Under the pieces are notes generated by a model. That model worked only from the letters and a program-made list of their open reading frames with translations. It did not search any database and was not told the origin of the DNA. The position numbers and the translations under genes are program-made. Of a stretch of 64,000 nt of DNA, positions 26,316 through 35,550 are shown piece after piece; position 1 is the first letter of the stretch, and each line of letters starts with the position of its first letter. Source of the stretch: Phocaeicola abscessus CCUG 55929 (GTDB lineage: Bacteria > Bacteroidota > Bacteroidia > Bacteroidales > Bacteroidaceae); assembly GCF_000312445.1 (NCBI RefSeq), contig NZ_HE997182.1:298913-362912 (forward strand), written 5' to 3'.

Positions 26316-27440
26316 TTACATTGTCACAAATTTGTATGTGCAATGACTTGTATATTTCTGACCAGGCATTAGATATACGCTAGGCCAGTCAAGCTTATTG
26401 GGTGAGTCTGGATAATGTTGTGTTTCTAAACATACTGCCGTACGCTGATTATATACAATACCTTTTTTCCCTGTTACTGTTCCATCCAAGAAATTACCCG
26501 AGTAAACTTGTATGCCTGGCTCATCCGTATAGACCTCTACTCCAATTCCGGTTGAAGGACATACCAAACGTGCAGCAAGTATATTCATATCTCCTTTGGT
26601 CGCTAGTACCCAGTTGTGATCAAATCCTTTTCCATTAGCGACTTGTTCATCATTCATATTCATCTTATCTCCTATTATAGATGGTGCTGTAAAATCCATT
26701 GGTGTTCCTTTTACCGGTCTAATTTCACCTGTAGTCATAAATGTACTGTCAACAGGAGTAAATGCTCCAGCATTCAGATAAAGTATATGGTCTGTAATCG
26801 GGTTTGATGGATTGCCGGACAAATTAAAATAGCTATGATTTGTCATATTAATAACTGTCTTCTTGTCGGTTGTAGCCTCATAGCTTATTTGTAGGGAATT
26901 ATCATCTGTCAACTTATACTTTACTTTTGCCAGTACATTTCCTGGAAAGTTTTCATCATCATCCGGTGAATTCAAAGTTAATTCGAGTGTCTGTGCATCA
27001 ATTTGTAACCCATCATATACTTTATATTGCCAACCGTTAGGACCGCCATGCAGACAATGCCCGAAATTATTGCGAGGCAACTGAATTGTATCTTCATTCA
27101 TGACTAACTTGCCTTGGCTTATTCTATTGGCATAACGGCCAATAGAGGCTCCGAAATCTGTAGGAATTGTCATATAGTCTTGAATTGAATCAAAACCTAA
27201 TACAACATCTTGCATATTACTGGCCTTGTCAGGTACCACAATTGAAACAACACGTCCACCAAAATTGGTAATACATACTTCCATCCCATTATGATTAGTA
27301 AGCACATATAGATCAGTCTTATTACCATCAATATTAGTCTGAAAATGTTCACGTTGTAAACCTGATAGAGTGATATTCTCCTTCTGTTGGCAGGAAAACA
27401 ACATCGAAATGCACATTCCAAATAAAATAAGTTTCTTCAT
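26316..27440 (-). CDS. Secreted aldose 1-epimerase (galactose mutarotase) lipoprotein
   Basis: 374 residues with a lipoprotein signal (MKKLILFGMCISMLFSC). The mutarotase family is clear: NFGGRVVSIVVPD, GRYANRISQGKL, NNFGHCLHGGPNGW (catalytic-region His), NMTNHSYFNLSG (second His), and the general base Glu in VCLETQHYPDSPN. It interconverts alpha and beta anomers of sugars such as arabinose or galactose released by nearby glycosidases. It is the last gene of a three-gene leftward operon, 25 bases after a DUF1680 glycosidase gene. The substrate is inferred only from context. Confidence 0.93.
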   Translation of the reverse strand: MKKLILFGMCISMLFSCQQKENITLSGLQREHFQTNIDGNKTDLYVLTNHNGMEVCITNFGGRVVSIVVPDKASNMQDVVLGFDSIQDYMTIPTDFGASIGRYANRISQGKLVMNEDTIQLPRNNFGHCLHGGPNGWQYKVYDGLQIDAQTLELTLNSPDDDENFPGNVLAKVKYKLTDDNSLQISYEATTDKKTVINMTNHSYFNLSGNPSNPITDHILYLNAGAFTPVDSTFMTTGEIRPVKGTPMDFTAPSIIGDKMNMNDEQVANGKGFDHNWVLATKGDMNILAARLVCPSTGIGVEVYTDEPGIQVYSGNFLDGTVTGKKGIVYNQRTAVCLETQHYPDSPNKLDWPSVYLMPGQKYTSHCTYKFVTM

Positions 27441-27465
27441 AATGTCATTTATTATTTTTTCTGTT

Positions 27466-29511
27466 TTATATTACCGGAAATTCGGAGATGCGTAATGTTG
27501 TACAGCCATAAGGTATCAATGTGATCTCCTCTTCAGGGACATCGTCTGTTCCAGGACCATATATCATCCAGCTATAAGGCAGAGGTCCAGCCATATTATT
27601 ATATAATTGCCATGAAGGTATTTCTTTGGCTTTAGCTTTTATTTGAATAGGAGCTCCTTCTAGTGTCCAAGGGAAATCTGCACGTACTTTCTCATGGTCA
27701 ATCATTACCTTGAAATATTCATCAAGATTGAGTTGTTTTACATCTAGTAGACCATAATTCCATTTTGATTTAGGATATACTTCATAATACATTTTCCCAT
27801 AGATTTCGCTTGCTGGTATTTTTTTCTTCCTCCATTCCTCTTCTATTCGAAGTGCATATACCAACGGACCTCTGTTGACTGACACTGAGTTCTCGTACCA
27901 ACTCTCCAAACGTACAGACATAGGTAGCATTAGTTTTACAATATCGCCTGTGTGCCACTTACGGTTGATGATAGCTATAGAATTTCCTTTATACGTGTTA
28001 TATACTTCACCATTGATAGTAATTGTAGCCTCATTGCACCATTCTGGGATACGTAAATGGAAAGGGAAAGTGACTCCTGATTCTCCATTAGTGAAGTTTA
28101 TATGGAACACAATAGCATCATCCATTGGATAACAGGTTTCCTCGGTGATTTTTACTGTGGCTCCATCGGCAACCTTCATCTCTACTACCGATGGAGAATA
28201 AACCATAGCTGCTACTCCGCAGTCTGCTGTAGAATACCACAGGTTTTGAACGAATTTCGGCCATCCCTGGTGAAAGTTAGAAGTGCAGCACGGATAACCA
28301 GTCAAAAGTCCGTACACAAGGTCCGTTTCACCATGATTGATGTCAAAATTATGCAGTGCCCTAGTTATCAAAACCTGATTAGGCTGCTGGAAATATTGTC
28401 GTGCCATAAAATCATCTGTTATTTGCGTAGGCAATGCATTGAAGGCAATTCGCTCCAAATGATCGAAAAATTGTATATCCCCCGTTATCTGTCCCATTTC
28501 TTCCAATGAAAACATTAATTCAACTGCCGAACAAAGTTCAGACCCTTGTGTTGGATTGTTCCCATGAATAGCTTCATCACCTCCATACATACCTTGTGGT
28601 TGACCATGGAACTGGCGAATATCTTTAAATGCCTTTTTTACAACCTGAATATACTTTTTGTCAGGTTCCTGTTGGTAATAAATAATCGGCTCTTTTATAC
28701 CTTGTGCTAGGTTGACACAGTGAATGGTATTAATACGGGTTAAGTCGTCCCTATTGAGGAACATATCCACGTAATCATAACTTTGTTCGTGCAATAGTTT
28801 ACCTAAATCTAACAGAAATGTGTCTCCCGTCAAATTATATAGCCAGTATACTATCTGCAGATTATCGCAAGCACGGTCTTTGGCCCAAAAAGTCCAGTTG
28901 TCCAATGGCTTCTCAGGCAAAGTAGCCAACTGATATTTGAAATAACGTGTCATAAAGTCAATTACTCGTTCATCTTGTGTGGCCGAGTAATATTGCTTTA
29001 AGAATTTTAATACAACCATACGAGGCCACCAGTCTTCTGAATTATTGCGTTGAAGCCCTTTTTCAGGTGGGTAATTGACTGTTGGTCCAAAAAATCCGTC
29101 TGCACGCTGACTTTGTAGTGCCCACTCTACCCAAGGTTGTGCCTTCTTTTTCAGACTTTCATTATCCATTATGTATGCTAGTGGCAACAGCCCGTCAATC
29201 CAATATGGCCCACGTTCCCATTGATCACCATCACCACCTAGCCAACCATTTCGGTGTCCCATTACTTCTGGGTAAAGACTATCCAAATGAGATGTCATAC
29301 CTTTTGACTGGCGCAATAGCATCTCTTTCAGCCAACCCGTAGGTTTTATGGTGCCTAAAGGTAGTTCGATGTAAGGTTTCCGTTCCAGTGGAAACCGGTT
29401 GTTTACATATGGACCTTCAATAGGGGTCCTAGGAGTCATTGCAGCTGCATTTATACAGCTGAACAAAACCATTAAGACTAGAAAATGTTCTTTCAATACC
29501 ATCATAAGCAT
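27466..29511 (-). CDS. DUF1680 glycoside hydrolase (GH127/GH146-like), secreted
   Basis: 681 residues with an N-terminal signal (MVLKEHFLVLMVLFSCINAAA); several ATGs at the start leave it open by a few codons. An alpha/alpha-barrel of the DUF1680 type is indicated by LGTIKPTGWLKEMLLRQSKG, GDQWERGPYWIDGLLPLAY, GSELCSAVELMFSLEEMG (Glu and Cys of the zinc/catalytic site) and GYPCCTSNFHQGWPKFV (the CC pair). Family members cleave beta-L-arabinofuranosides through a cysteine nucleophile held by zinc. It differs strongly from the paralogue upstream, so the two probably cut different linkages. Eight bases separate them. Confidence 0.86.
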   Translation of the reverse strand: MLMMVLKEHFLVLMVLFSCINAAAMTPRTPIEGPYVNNRFPLERKPYIELPLGTIKPTGWLKEMLLRQSKGMTSHLDSLYPEVMGHRNGWLGGDGDQWERGPYWIDGLLPLAYIMDNESLKKKAQPWVEWALQSQRADGFFGPTVNYPPEKGLQRNNSEDWWPRMVVLKFLKQYYSATQDERVIDFMTRYFKYQLATLPEKPLDNWTFWAKDRACDNLQIVYWLYNLTGDTFLLDLGKLLHEQSYDYVDMFLNRDDLTRINTIHCVNLAQGIKEPIIYYQQEPDKKYIQVVKKAFKDIRQFHGQPQGMYGGDEAIHGNNPTQGSELCSAVELMFSLEEMGQITGDIQFFDHLERIAFNALPTQITDDFMARQYFQQPNQVLITRALHNFDINHGETDLVYGLLTGYPCCTSNFHQGWPKFVQNLWYSTADCGVAAMVYSPSVVEMKVADGATVKITEETCYPMDDAIVFHINFTNGESGVTFPFHLRIPEWCNEATITINGEVYNTYKGNSIAIINRKWHTGDIVKLMLPMSVRLESWYENSVSVNRGPLVYALRIEEEWRKKKIPASEIYGKMYYEVYPKSKWNYGLLDVKQLNLDEYFKVMIDHEKVRADFPWTLEGAPIQIKAKAKEIPSWQLYNNMAGPLPYSWMIYGPGTDDVPEEEITLIPYGCTTLRISEFPVI

Positions 29512-29519
29512 TCACACTT

Positions 29520-31361
29520 TTATTCTTCATATTTTACCCATACTTGCATTTTTCCGGCTTCACGGTTATCCCAGGCATAATATGGAATAAACTTATAAGT
29601 ATCATCACCGTTAACTGCAGTAATGCTGACAACACCCCCTAATAAATCGGGCTCAAAATTTGCCATATAGTTTGTAGAATGTAGCAAAGTGGCATTATTG
29701 TAAAGGGGATTATCAATTTCTTCCATACAATATACCAATGGGCCTCTTTGCAAACAGCGCTTACCGATATTGGCTTTTACACGCGGATCAGCAGCTACGA
29801 CTTCTACTGGCATAGCCATACTGAATGAAACCTCATCACCTGCTTTCCAAGTGCGCTCAACCAGTAGGTATTGTTTATCTATTTCAGTCTTTACTTTCTC
29901 ACCATTAACCATGAATTCATAGTTCTTACACCAGTTCGGGATACGAACTTTCAACGTAAAGTTTGTTTCTTTCTCAGGAGTCATTACCAGCTTGACGTCA
30001 CCTTTCCAAGGATATTCTGTCAACTGTTTTACGTGCATAGGAACATCTTCAATCGTTACGTTTGTTTCGCTGGCAATATACAGATTAACCCATAAAGCAT
30101 CTGAAGAGGTAGCATAGACATAATTACCTACAGAAGGTAAGAAACGAGAGATTTGGCTTGGGCAGCATGCAGTACCATACCAAGGTTTTCTGTGATGTGT
30201 TCCTGCTGACTCCAAAGGATTAACATAAAAGAAGCGGTCAGCTGACAGAGAGATACCTGCTAAAGCACCATTATACATGGATCTTTCCAGTATATCTACA
30301 TATTTACCATCTCCTTTCAGCATATTCATACGCTGATTCCAGAAAACCATACCGACAGATGCACAAGTTTCACAATATGCCTCTGCATTTGGCAAATCAT
30401 AGTCCTCAGTAAAACCTTCGTTCTTACGTGAAGAACCTATTCCACCAGTAGCATACATCTTGGTCTTAGTCACATCTTCCCAGAGCCGATCGAGGGCACG
30501 TACATATGCTGTATCTTGTGTGATGGAAGCTAAATCAGCCATACCTGTAAACATATACATGGCACGTACTGCATGCCCACTAATTTTGGAAAGTTCGCTA
30601 ACTGGTTTTAAGTCCTGATAATAGTCCTTAGCCTTCCAGTCACCGTGGTTGTGTCCACGTTGCTCAAGCAACCAATGTGCGAGTTTTAAATATCTATCAT
30701 CCTGAGTCACGCGATATAGTTTTACCAATGCTAGTTCTATTTCCTGATGTCCCGGTACCCAATTACGTTTATTTTTTCCAAAAGTATTGTCTATATGGTT
30801 TGCGAATTTAATGGCTACATCCAGCAGCGTACGTTTACCGGTAGCATTGTAATATGCAATTGCAGCCTCTATAAGGTGACCACAACAATACATCTCATGC
30901 TTATCCATATTTGTCCATCGTTGATTCAAATCTCCTAAAATGAAGTATGTCATCAAGTAGCCATCTTCAAGCTGTGCACCAGCAATTTTGTCTATAATCT
31001 CATCTAATTTTTTCTCCAACTCAGGATTGGGATGATTCATCAGGGAATAAGAGCAACCTTCAATCATTTTATAAAGGTCTGAGTCATCATAAACCAACCC
31101 TTTGAATTCTCCCTCTTCCATTCCTGCAGCAATAGCAAAATTCTTTATACGTTGGGTTTCAACTTCGCACTGATTTAGACAAGCTGGCAATGTAACTTCA
31201 GCATGCTTGTTTATTCTTGGTAACCAAAAATTATCTTCAATCTTAACTTGTGCAAAATTTACAGGCTCGTTTTTCTGAAAGGAAGTTTCCTTTTGTGGCG
31301 TATTGCAGGAGTATAGCCCTACTGCAATCAATAGATAAGCAAATGGTTTTACTCTTTTCAT
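29520..31361 (-). CDS. GH127-like beta-L-arabinofuranosidase lipoprotein
   Basis: 613 residues; the signal MKRVKPFAYLLIAVGLYSC ends in a lipobox. The HypBA1-like core is present: GEFKGLVYDDSDLYKMIEG, GHQEIELALVKLYRVT, ATGGIGSSRKNEGFTEDYDL, then AYCETCASVGMVFWNQRM (Glu plus Cys) and YGTACCPSQISRFL (CC pair), the four zinc/nucleophile residues of GH127. Such enzymes remove terminal beta-L-arabinofuranose. It heads the three-gene operon with a second DUF1680 enzyme and a mutarotase. No SusC/SusD gene is adjacent. No -7 box was found upstream with confidence. Confidence 0.9.
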   Translation of the reverse strand: MKRVKPFAYLLIAVGLYSCNTPQKETSFQKNEPVNFAQVKIEDNFWLPRINKHAEVTLPACLNQCEVETQRIKNFAIAAGMEEGEFKGLVYDDSDLYKMIEGCSYSLMNHPNPELEKKLDEIIDKIAGAQLEDGYLMTYFILGDLNQRWTNMDKHEMYCCGHLIEAAIAYYNATGKRTLLDVAIKFANHIDNTFGKNKRNWVPGHQEIELALVKLYRVTQDDRYLKLAHWLLEQRGHNHGDWKAKDYYQDLKPVSELSKISGHAVRAMYMFTGMADLASITQDTAYVRALDRLWEDVTKTKMYATGGIGSSRKNEGFTEDYDLPNAEAYCETCASVGMVFWNQRMNMLKGDGKYVDILERSMYNGALAGISLSADRFFYVNPLESAGTHHRKPWYGTACCPSQISRFLPSVGNYVYATSSDALWVNLYIASETNVTIEDVPMHVKQLTEYPWKGDVKLVMTPEKETNFTLKVRIPNWCKNYEFMVNGEKVKTEIDKQYLLVERTWKAGDEVSFSMAMPVEVVAADPRVKANIGKRCLQRGPLVYCMEEIDNPLYNNATLLHSTNYMANFEPDLLGGVVSITAVNGDDTYKFIPYYAWDNREAGKMQVWVKYEE

Positions 31362-31777
31362 GATATACTAAATTTATTTATAACATTTTTTCTGAATACA
31401 AAGAAACGGAAAGTAAAACAAGAAAAAACATAGAATCATCTCAAAAAATGGTATCTCCTATTCAAAAGCAATTGTTCTATAAGTAACTTACATGAGATTT
31501 CATCTGAAAAGGTATGTTGTCAGACTTTCTAATAAATAGTAGTTGTTTATAGCGTTGTAAGTGAGTGTCTCTCGCTTTGATGATATTTTGAAATTGTAAA
31601 CTTAGATTTGCTAAAATGATTGATATTTGTACTGGGCAGTTTAGAACCAGACGAAATAGCTAAAATACTTTCAGAACTAAATTTTGTAGATTCAAATAAA
31701 ATATAGTTTATTTTTGGATATTAACATCTAGGCTAATAAATATTGTTTTTAGTAGAAAATATCTCAATATAAATTAG
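31362..31777. other. Intergenic stretch upstream of the arabinofuranosidase operon
   Basis: About 415 bases of AT-rich DNA. It should contain the promoter of the glycosidase operon, but I cannot point to it. Near 31630-31710 the plus strand reads LGSLEPDEIAKILSELNF and a few more residues to a stop, possibly the tail of a gene cut by the neighbouring IS66 element; this is weak. Confidence 0.4.
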
Positions 31778-31864
31778 TGTCCCGTTAAAATCGGGACAAA
31801 TTAATATTAATCAAACAATCGTATGCGTTCCAAGAGAGGCGTATTGCTAACCTGATACCTTATA

Positions 31865-33454
31865 TTATATAAGTTCGGGCTCGTCCTTCTTATACATATC
31901 AGGTAGCAATGGTCTTAGGAGATCATAATTATATAAAGGCGACATATTTATAACCTTATCCATTAACCATGTCAGATACTCTTCGGGATCTATGTTATGT
32001 AGCTTACATGAAGCCACAATTGAGTAGAACAATGTAGCATACACTGCTCCGTTTTCACTTACAAAGAAGAGAGAATTCCTTCTGGATAACGATATGTCGC
32101 GGTTTAATATCTCACAAAGGTTATTACCGAGCCTGCAATGTCCCGTTTTAAATATTTCCCTGACGGCTGGCATCTCATTCAGCGAGTATTGCGCCGCCAT
32201 ATACATAGGAGTCTTCGGCACTCCTGATTTCATAATCAGCCTACATCGTGATTCAATCTCATCAAGGATAGGTGAAGCATATTCCTCGCGCCATCTTAGA
32301 TTATCGGTCTCCGTCCATCCGTCTTCTCCTATCTTATGCATATGTTCCTTGTGATATAACTCAGAATACAGACTTGCTATCTTTACTGCTTCCGGTATCG
32401 TATCACCGATATTGATCCATTCACGTTTTACATGCTGTACACAGGCAAGTCTTGTTATCCCGTTGCCCTGTTCCTCACCAAGGTTACGATAGAACCTAAG
32501 AGCATCTGACTGAAGCAATTCTTTATAAGATCCAAGGAACTCAGCACCTGTCTCACTGCTACGTGAGCCCTTTGAAGAGAAGTGGTAGCGTACAAGATTA
32601 TATTGATATGAGAACATCTCCCACATATAAGCTTTCTTTGTGCGCTTGCCATTCTTGTTTGGTTCCACGCAGTTAGTCAGACGATGATATGTCTCATCCA
32701 TGCCTATGTAAGTATCCCCGATTATGGTCTGATATATGGCAGTGCCTATATTCTCCAATAAGACATATGCACCCTCAAGCAGATTAAATGCAGTTGTCTT
32801 CGACAGGTCAAAGCCCTCGGCATTAACCATCTTCACTACACGCTCAATAGGTAATGCATAACCGAACCTCAGAGCTATTATATGGGCAATAAAAGAGGAC
32901 TCATATTGTGAGTTCTGTAAAGGTGTGAGAGGAGCCTTGGCACATTTTAATGTATCATTGATCCTTTGCTTATGGCGATGATAATGTATCTCTTCGATAT
33001 AGCCCTTCTTATAGCTGTAATGTACAGTCTCTTCTTCGAGACCGGTATTTTCTACTACATCGCCATCTTTTGAATCAGGGTACAGGTCAACATGCCTGAC
33101 TATAATCTTGCATCCTGCATGACTTCTTCTGATTACTTTTCTCACATCCTTTTTGCTATCATCATCTTCCTTCCTGTCAGCTGAAGACGACTGTATCTTT
33201 ACAGACTCGTTCTGTTTGTTGGCATTACGTACCATTGCAGACAGCTGCCTGTTTTCATTTACAACTTTTTCGGTAACGGCTTCACGTTCAGTGAGCCTCT
33301 GCTTAAGGGACTCGATAGTGGCGCATAGTTCCTTGATAAGGAGAGTGTCTGCTTCCTTGGATGCCTTGGCCTCTATAAGTAGAGAGTGCATAGTCTCTAA
33401 AGTAGATTTTAGGGACATTATTGTCTCATTAAGCAGCTTGTTTGTTGCTTCCAA
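31865..33454 (-). CDS. tnpC: IS66-family transposase (TnpC)
   Basis: About 529 residues. A coiled-coil N-terminus (residues 1-90), the HAGCKIIVRHVDLYPDSK segment, then the IS66 DDE domain: first Asp in DTYIGMDETYHRLTN, second near ELLQSDALRFYRNLG, and Glu in the C-terminal stretch NNLCEILNRDISLSRRNS. The C-terminal tail SCKLHNIDPEEYLTWLMDKV is the IS66 C-domain. The start is uncertain: the frame opens upstream of the TTG at 33454 without an obvious in-frame ATG. It looks intact. Confidence 0.93.
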   Translation of the reverse strand: MEATNKLLNETIMSLKSTLETMHSLLIEAKASKEADTLLIKELCATIESLKQRLTEREAVTEKVVNENRQLSAMVRNANKQNESVKIQSSSADRKEDDDSKKDVRKVIRRSHAGCKIIVRHVDLYPDSKDGDVVENTGLEEETVHYSYKKGYIEEIHYHRHKQRINDTLKCAKAPLTPLQNSQYESSFIAHIIALRFGYALPIERVVKMVNAEGFDLSKTTAFNLLEGAYVLLENIGTAIYQTIIGDTYIGMDETYHRLTNCVEPNKNGKRTKKAYMWEMFSYQYNLVRYHFSSKGSRSSETGAEFLGSYKELLQSDALRFYRNLGEEQGNGITRLACVQHVKREWINIGDTIPEAVKIASLYSELYHKEHMHKIGEDGWTETDNLRWREEYASPILDEIESRCRLIMKSGVPKTPMYMAAQYSLNEMPAVREIFKTGHCRLGNNLCEILNRDISLSRRNSLFFVSENGAVYATLFYSIVASCKLHNIDPEEYLTWLMDKVINMSPLYNYDLLRPLLPDMYKKDEPELI

Positions 33455-33556
33455 TTTAGATATTTTCTCATCCTTACCATGTGTTAAGGATACGAAAAAC
33501 CAGTGAGTTAACCTAATAAATCACAAGGTATTATGCGATAAAGTCTATATTTTTTA

Positions 33557-33928
33557 TCATTGTAAATCACTGTTAGAAGGTAGTCTGAACCGCTTTCTGA
33601 ACCTGATTTTCTTAAGACTTACGCCTTGCATTATAAGACAAAACCGTTCCCATTGAAGCTCGTATTTTACTGATCCGTCAGAGGTGGGTCTGCTCTGTTC
33701 AAACGTACCCTTGGCCAACCTCTTGTGGTAAATGATATACCCATCTCCATCCCACCTTAGTATCTTGACGGATGAACAGTCCTTTGAGAAGAAGACGAAT
33801 GCATCTCCTGATGTAGGGTCCTGTTTGAACTCTCCTTGGATTATAATGCTAAGACCATTTATCCCATTGCGCATGTATACTGTCCTACGGCATACCCAAT
33901 ATCTGATAGAGGATGTCAAAGAGAACAT
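33557..33928 (-). CDS. tnpB: IS66 Orf2-like protein (TnpB)
   Basis: 123 residues, normal for the family: RTVYMRNGINGLSIIIQGEF, DAFVFFSKDCSSVKILRWDG and YIIYHKRLAKGTFE are standard IS66 Orf2 (PF05717) motifs. It overlaps tnpA by 13 bases. The biochemical role is unsettled, but it is needed for transposition of IS66 elements. Confidence 0.93.
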   Translation of the reverse strand: MFSLTSSIRYWVCRRTVYMRNGINGLSIIIQGEFKQDPTSGDAFVFFSKDCSSVKILRWDGDGYIIYHKRLAKGTFEQSRPTSDGSVKYELQWERFCLIMQGVSLKKIRFRKRFRLPSNSDLQ

Positions 33929-34314
33929 GACCGCATCTCTTTTATTAGTTGGCTTAATGAAACTATACTTTCGACGGGTAACTCGTCTATGCGGACATGT
34001 AAATCTCCATGATCTAAAGTAAGTCCCTTTATTGTTGCCGTAGAAGATTGAATGGCTGGTTCTTGAGGAGTTGCAGGAAGTTTAACCTCGACGAATGAAG
34101 GCGCATCTGTTTGCTTTGCGCCTTTATATCCTGATGCAATCCTTGCCTTTACTGTAGATATCTTGAAATGACGGCGGTATATCCAGTCCTGCATTTTTCG
34201 ATAGTGATATCCATTATTTGTACAGAAGGTCTTTAGTTCTAAACTCAGATCTTGTTCCAGGACAGATTTGTATTGTGCCCACTCACGCGAAAAATCATGT
34301 TTCTGTTGCTCCAT
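33916..34314 (-). CDS. tnpA: IS66 accessory protein (TnpA)
   Basis: 132 residues with an N-terminal helix-turn-helix-like part (EFSREWAQYKSVLEQDLSL is close in wording: here HDFSREWAQYKSVLEQ), WIYRRHFKISTVKARIASG, and a C-terminal segment (LTLDHGDLHVRIDELPVESI) typical of the small first protein of Bacteroidales IS66 elements. It probably binds the element ends. First gene of tnpA-tnpB-tnpC. Confidence 0.85.
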   Translation of the reverse strand: MEQQKHDFSREWAQYKSVLEQDLSLELKTFCTNNGYHYRKMQDWIYRRHFKISTVKARIASGYKGAKQTDAPSFVEVKLPATPQEPAIQSSTATIKGLTLDHGDLHVRIDELPVESIVSLSQLIKEMRSCSL

Positions 34315-34363
34315 GGCTAATAATTATTATGTCTTGCAAAACTCATAATTAATTATTAGGCTG

Positions 34364-34900
34364 TCAATACCACTCTCTTGGAACGCATACGTTTGTCGCG
34401 GCAGAAGTGAATTTTATATCCGAAGGTACACCTTCATTGGCATGTATTACAGTATGGACTTTAATGCCACCTTTCTTCTTTCCTGTTTTAGGATGACGAC
34501 CAACACCTTTAAAAATCAGATTCGAGAATAACGATATGGTAGTAGAATCTATTATTTGAAGTCGTTTCATCCATTTTGGCTCCTTGCGAGAGTGGCTGTC
34601 CGAAGAAAGTTGATTATGATATTTTGCATACAAATCACGATATATGCATTCAAACACAGCTTCAGAACGTCTTTTGTTGGCATCAGACAATGTATTACGG
34701 GATGTCATAATTGAGATACCAAGATGACTTAACTTTCGTGCTTCAACATGTAGGGATGCGGTAATTTCACGTAATGAATCAAAACGCATTATTACAGCAT
34801 AAAGCATGACAACGGTATGTGTCCAACAATCAAACCGCTTTATATAGCGTTCTCCACCAAGTTCGCTGCTCAACTTTAAAATTTTTGTCTTATCAAGCAA
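34364..34900 (-). pseudogene. Truncated IS4-family transposase
   Basis: 178 residues: YIKRFDCWTHTVVMLYAVIM, ARKLSHLGISIMTSRNTLSD and QIIDSTTISLFSNLIFKGVG (first catalytic Asp) match the N-terminal half of an IS4-type transposase, distinct from the complete one at 21962. It ends after VPSDIKFTSAATN with a foreign tail, so the second Asp and the Glu are missing. The break is next to the IS66 element, which may have inserted into or deleted it. Confidence 0.88.
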
Positions 34901-34933
34901 TCTTATTATCTGACTATAGAGAGGCTGTCCTCA

Positions 34934-35550
34934 GGAAAAATATGATTTCGGTCTAAATGCTTAAATTACAAGGCTCTGCGATAAAACACAGGTCGTATAG
35001 GTAACGATTTAGAAATGAGCGAAGTGCACTGATACACAATATTTTGAATAGCCAAAGAACGCTCACTATTTCACTTGCAAAGATAACCCTTTTCGAGGAA
35101 AAGTGAGCGTTTTTTCATGTTTTTCTTCTTGTCAGTGAAAGAAAAAAGCGATTATAGTCGTTGTGAGCGGTTACGATGAATGAGCTGTTGCCGTACTCGT
35201 ATCGCCACCTGCTTTTGGTGCATCTTTACTACGGTGCCATCATAGAAGCCATCTTGCGGAGCATCAAACAAATATTGCACAAAAGAGGTAGAAGCTATTA
35301 AAGAATCTCTGGATAAAACTTAGCTCCTCTTCATAGACCTTGATTTCTCGTTGTTGTTCTGAGATTGTTTTGTCTTTTCCCTTGATGGTATCCTATAAGA
35401 GAATCACCTTCCTACGGATTTCGTTCTTCTCCTTCTCTTTGAGGAGCGTTGTTGTCCTACCTTCTTTCTCTAATTCCGTAATACGCTCAAGTTCAGCGTT
35501 TCCAAAGAACGAGTAGAGAGTTCCTTCTACTCGCAGTTTACTTAATGCTT
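34934..35550 (-). repeat. Degenerate copy of a relaxase 3' region
   Basis: From AAAATATGATTTCGG near 34938 the sequence follows that at about 40893-41560 (end and downstream flank of the relaxase gene) with many substitutions, an extra block of about 60 bases, and several deletions. Shared landmarks include ATGATTTCGG, GTTGTGAGCGGTT, CACCTGCTTTTGGTGCAT and CCATCTTGCGGAGCATCA. No relaxase reading frame survives. The copy runs up to the stop of the STAND ATPase gene. Confidence 0.85.

Larger units (their letters stand above)
31778..34345 (-). mobile_element. IS66-family element (right end unclear)
   Basis: The three typical genes (tnpA, tnpB, tnpC) lie in order on the minus strand. The left terminus is placed at TGTCCCGTTAAAATCGGGAC (31778-31797), itself a palindrome. 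No matching inverted repeat is found upstream of tnpA, where a truncated IS4-type gene begins by 34364, so the right end was lost or has diverged; the end coordinate is an estimate. No target duplication was found. Confidence 0.75.
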
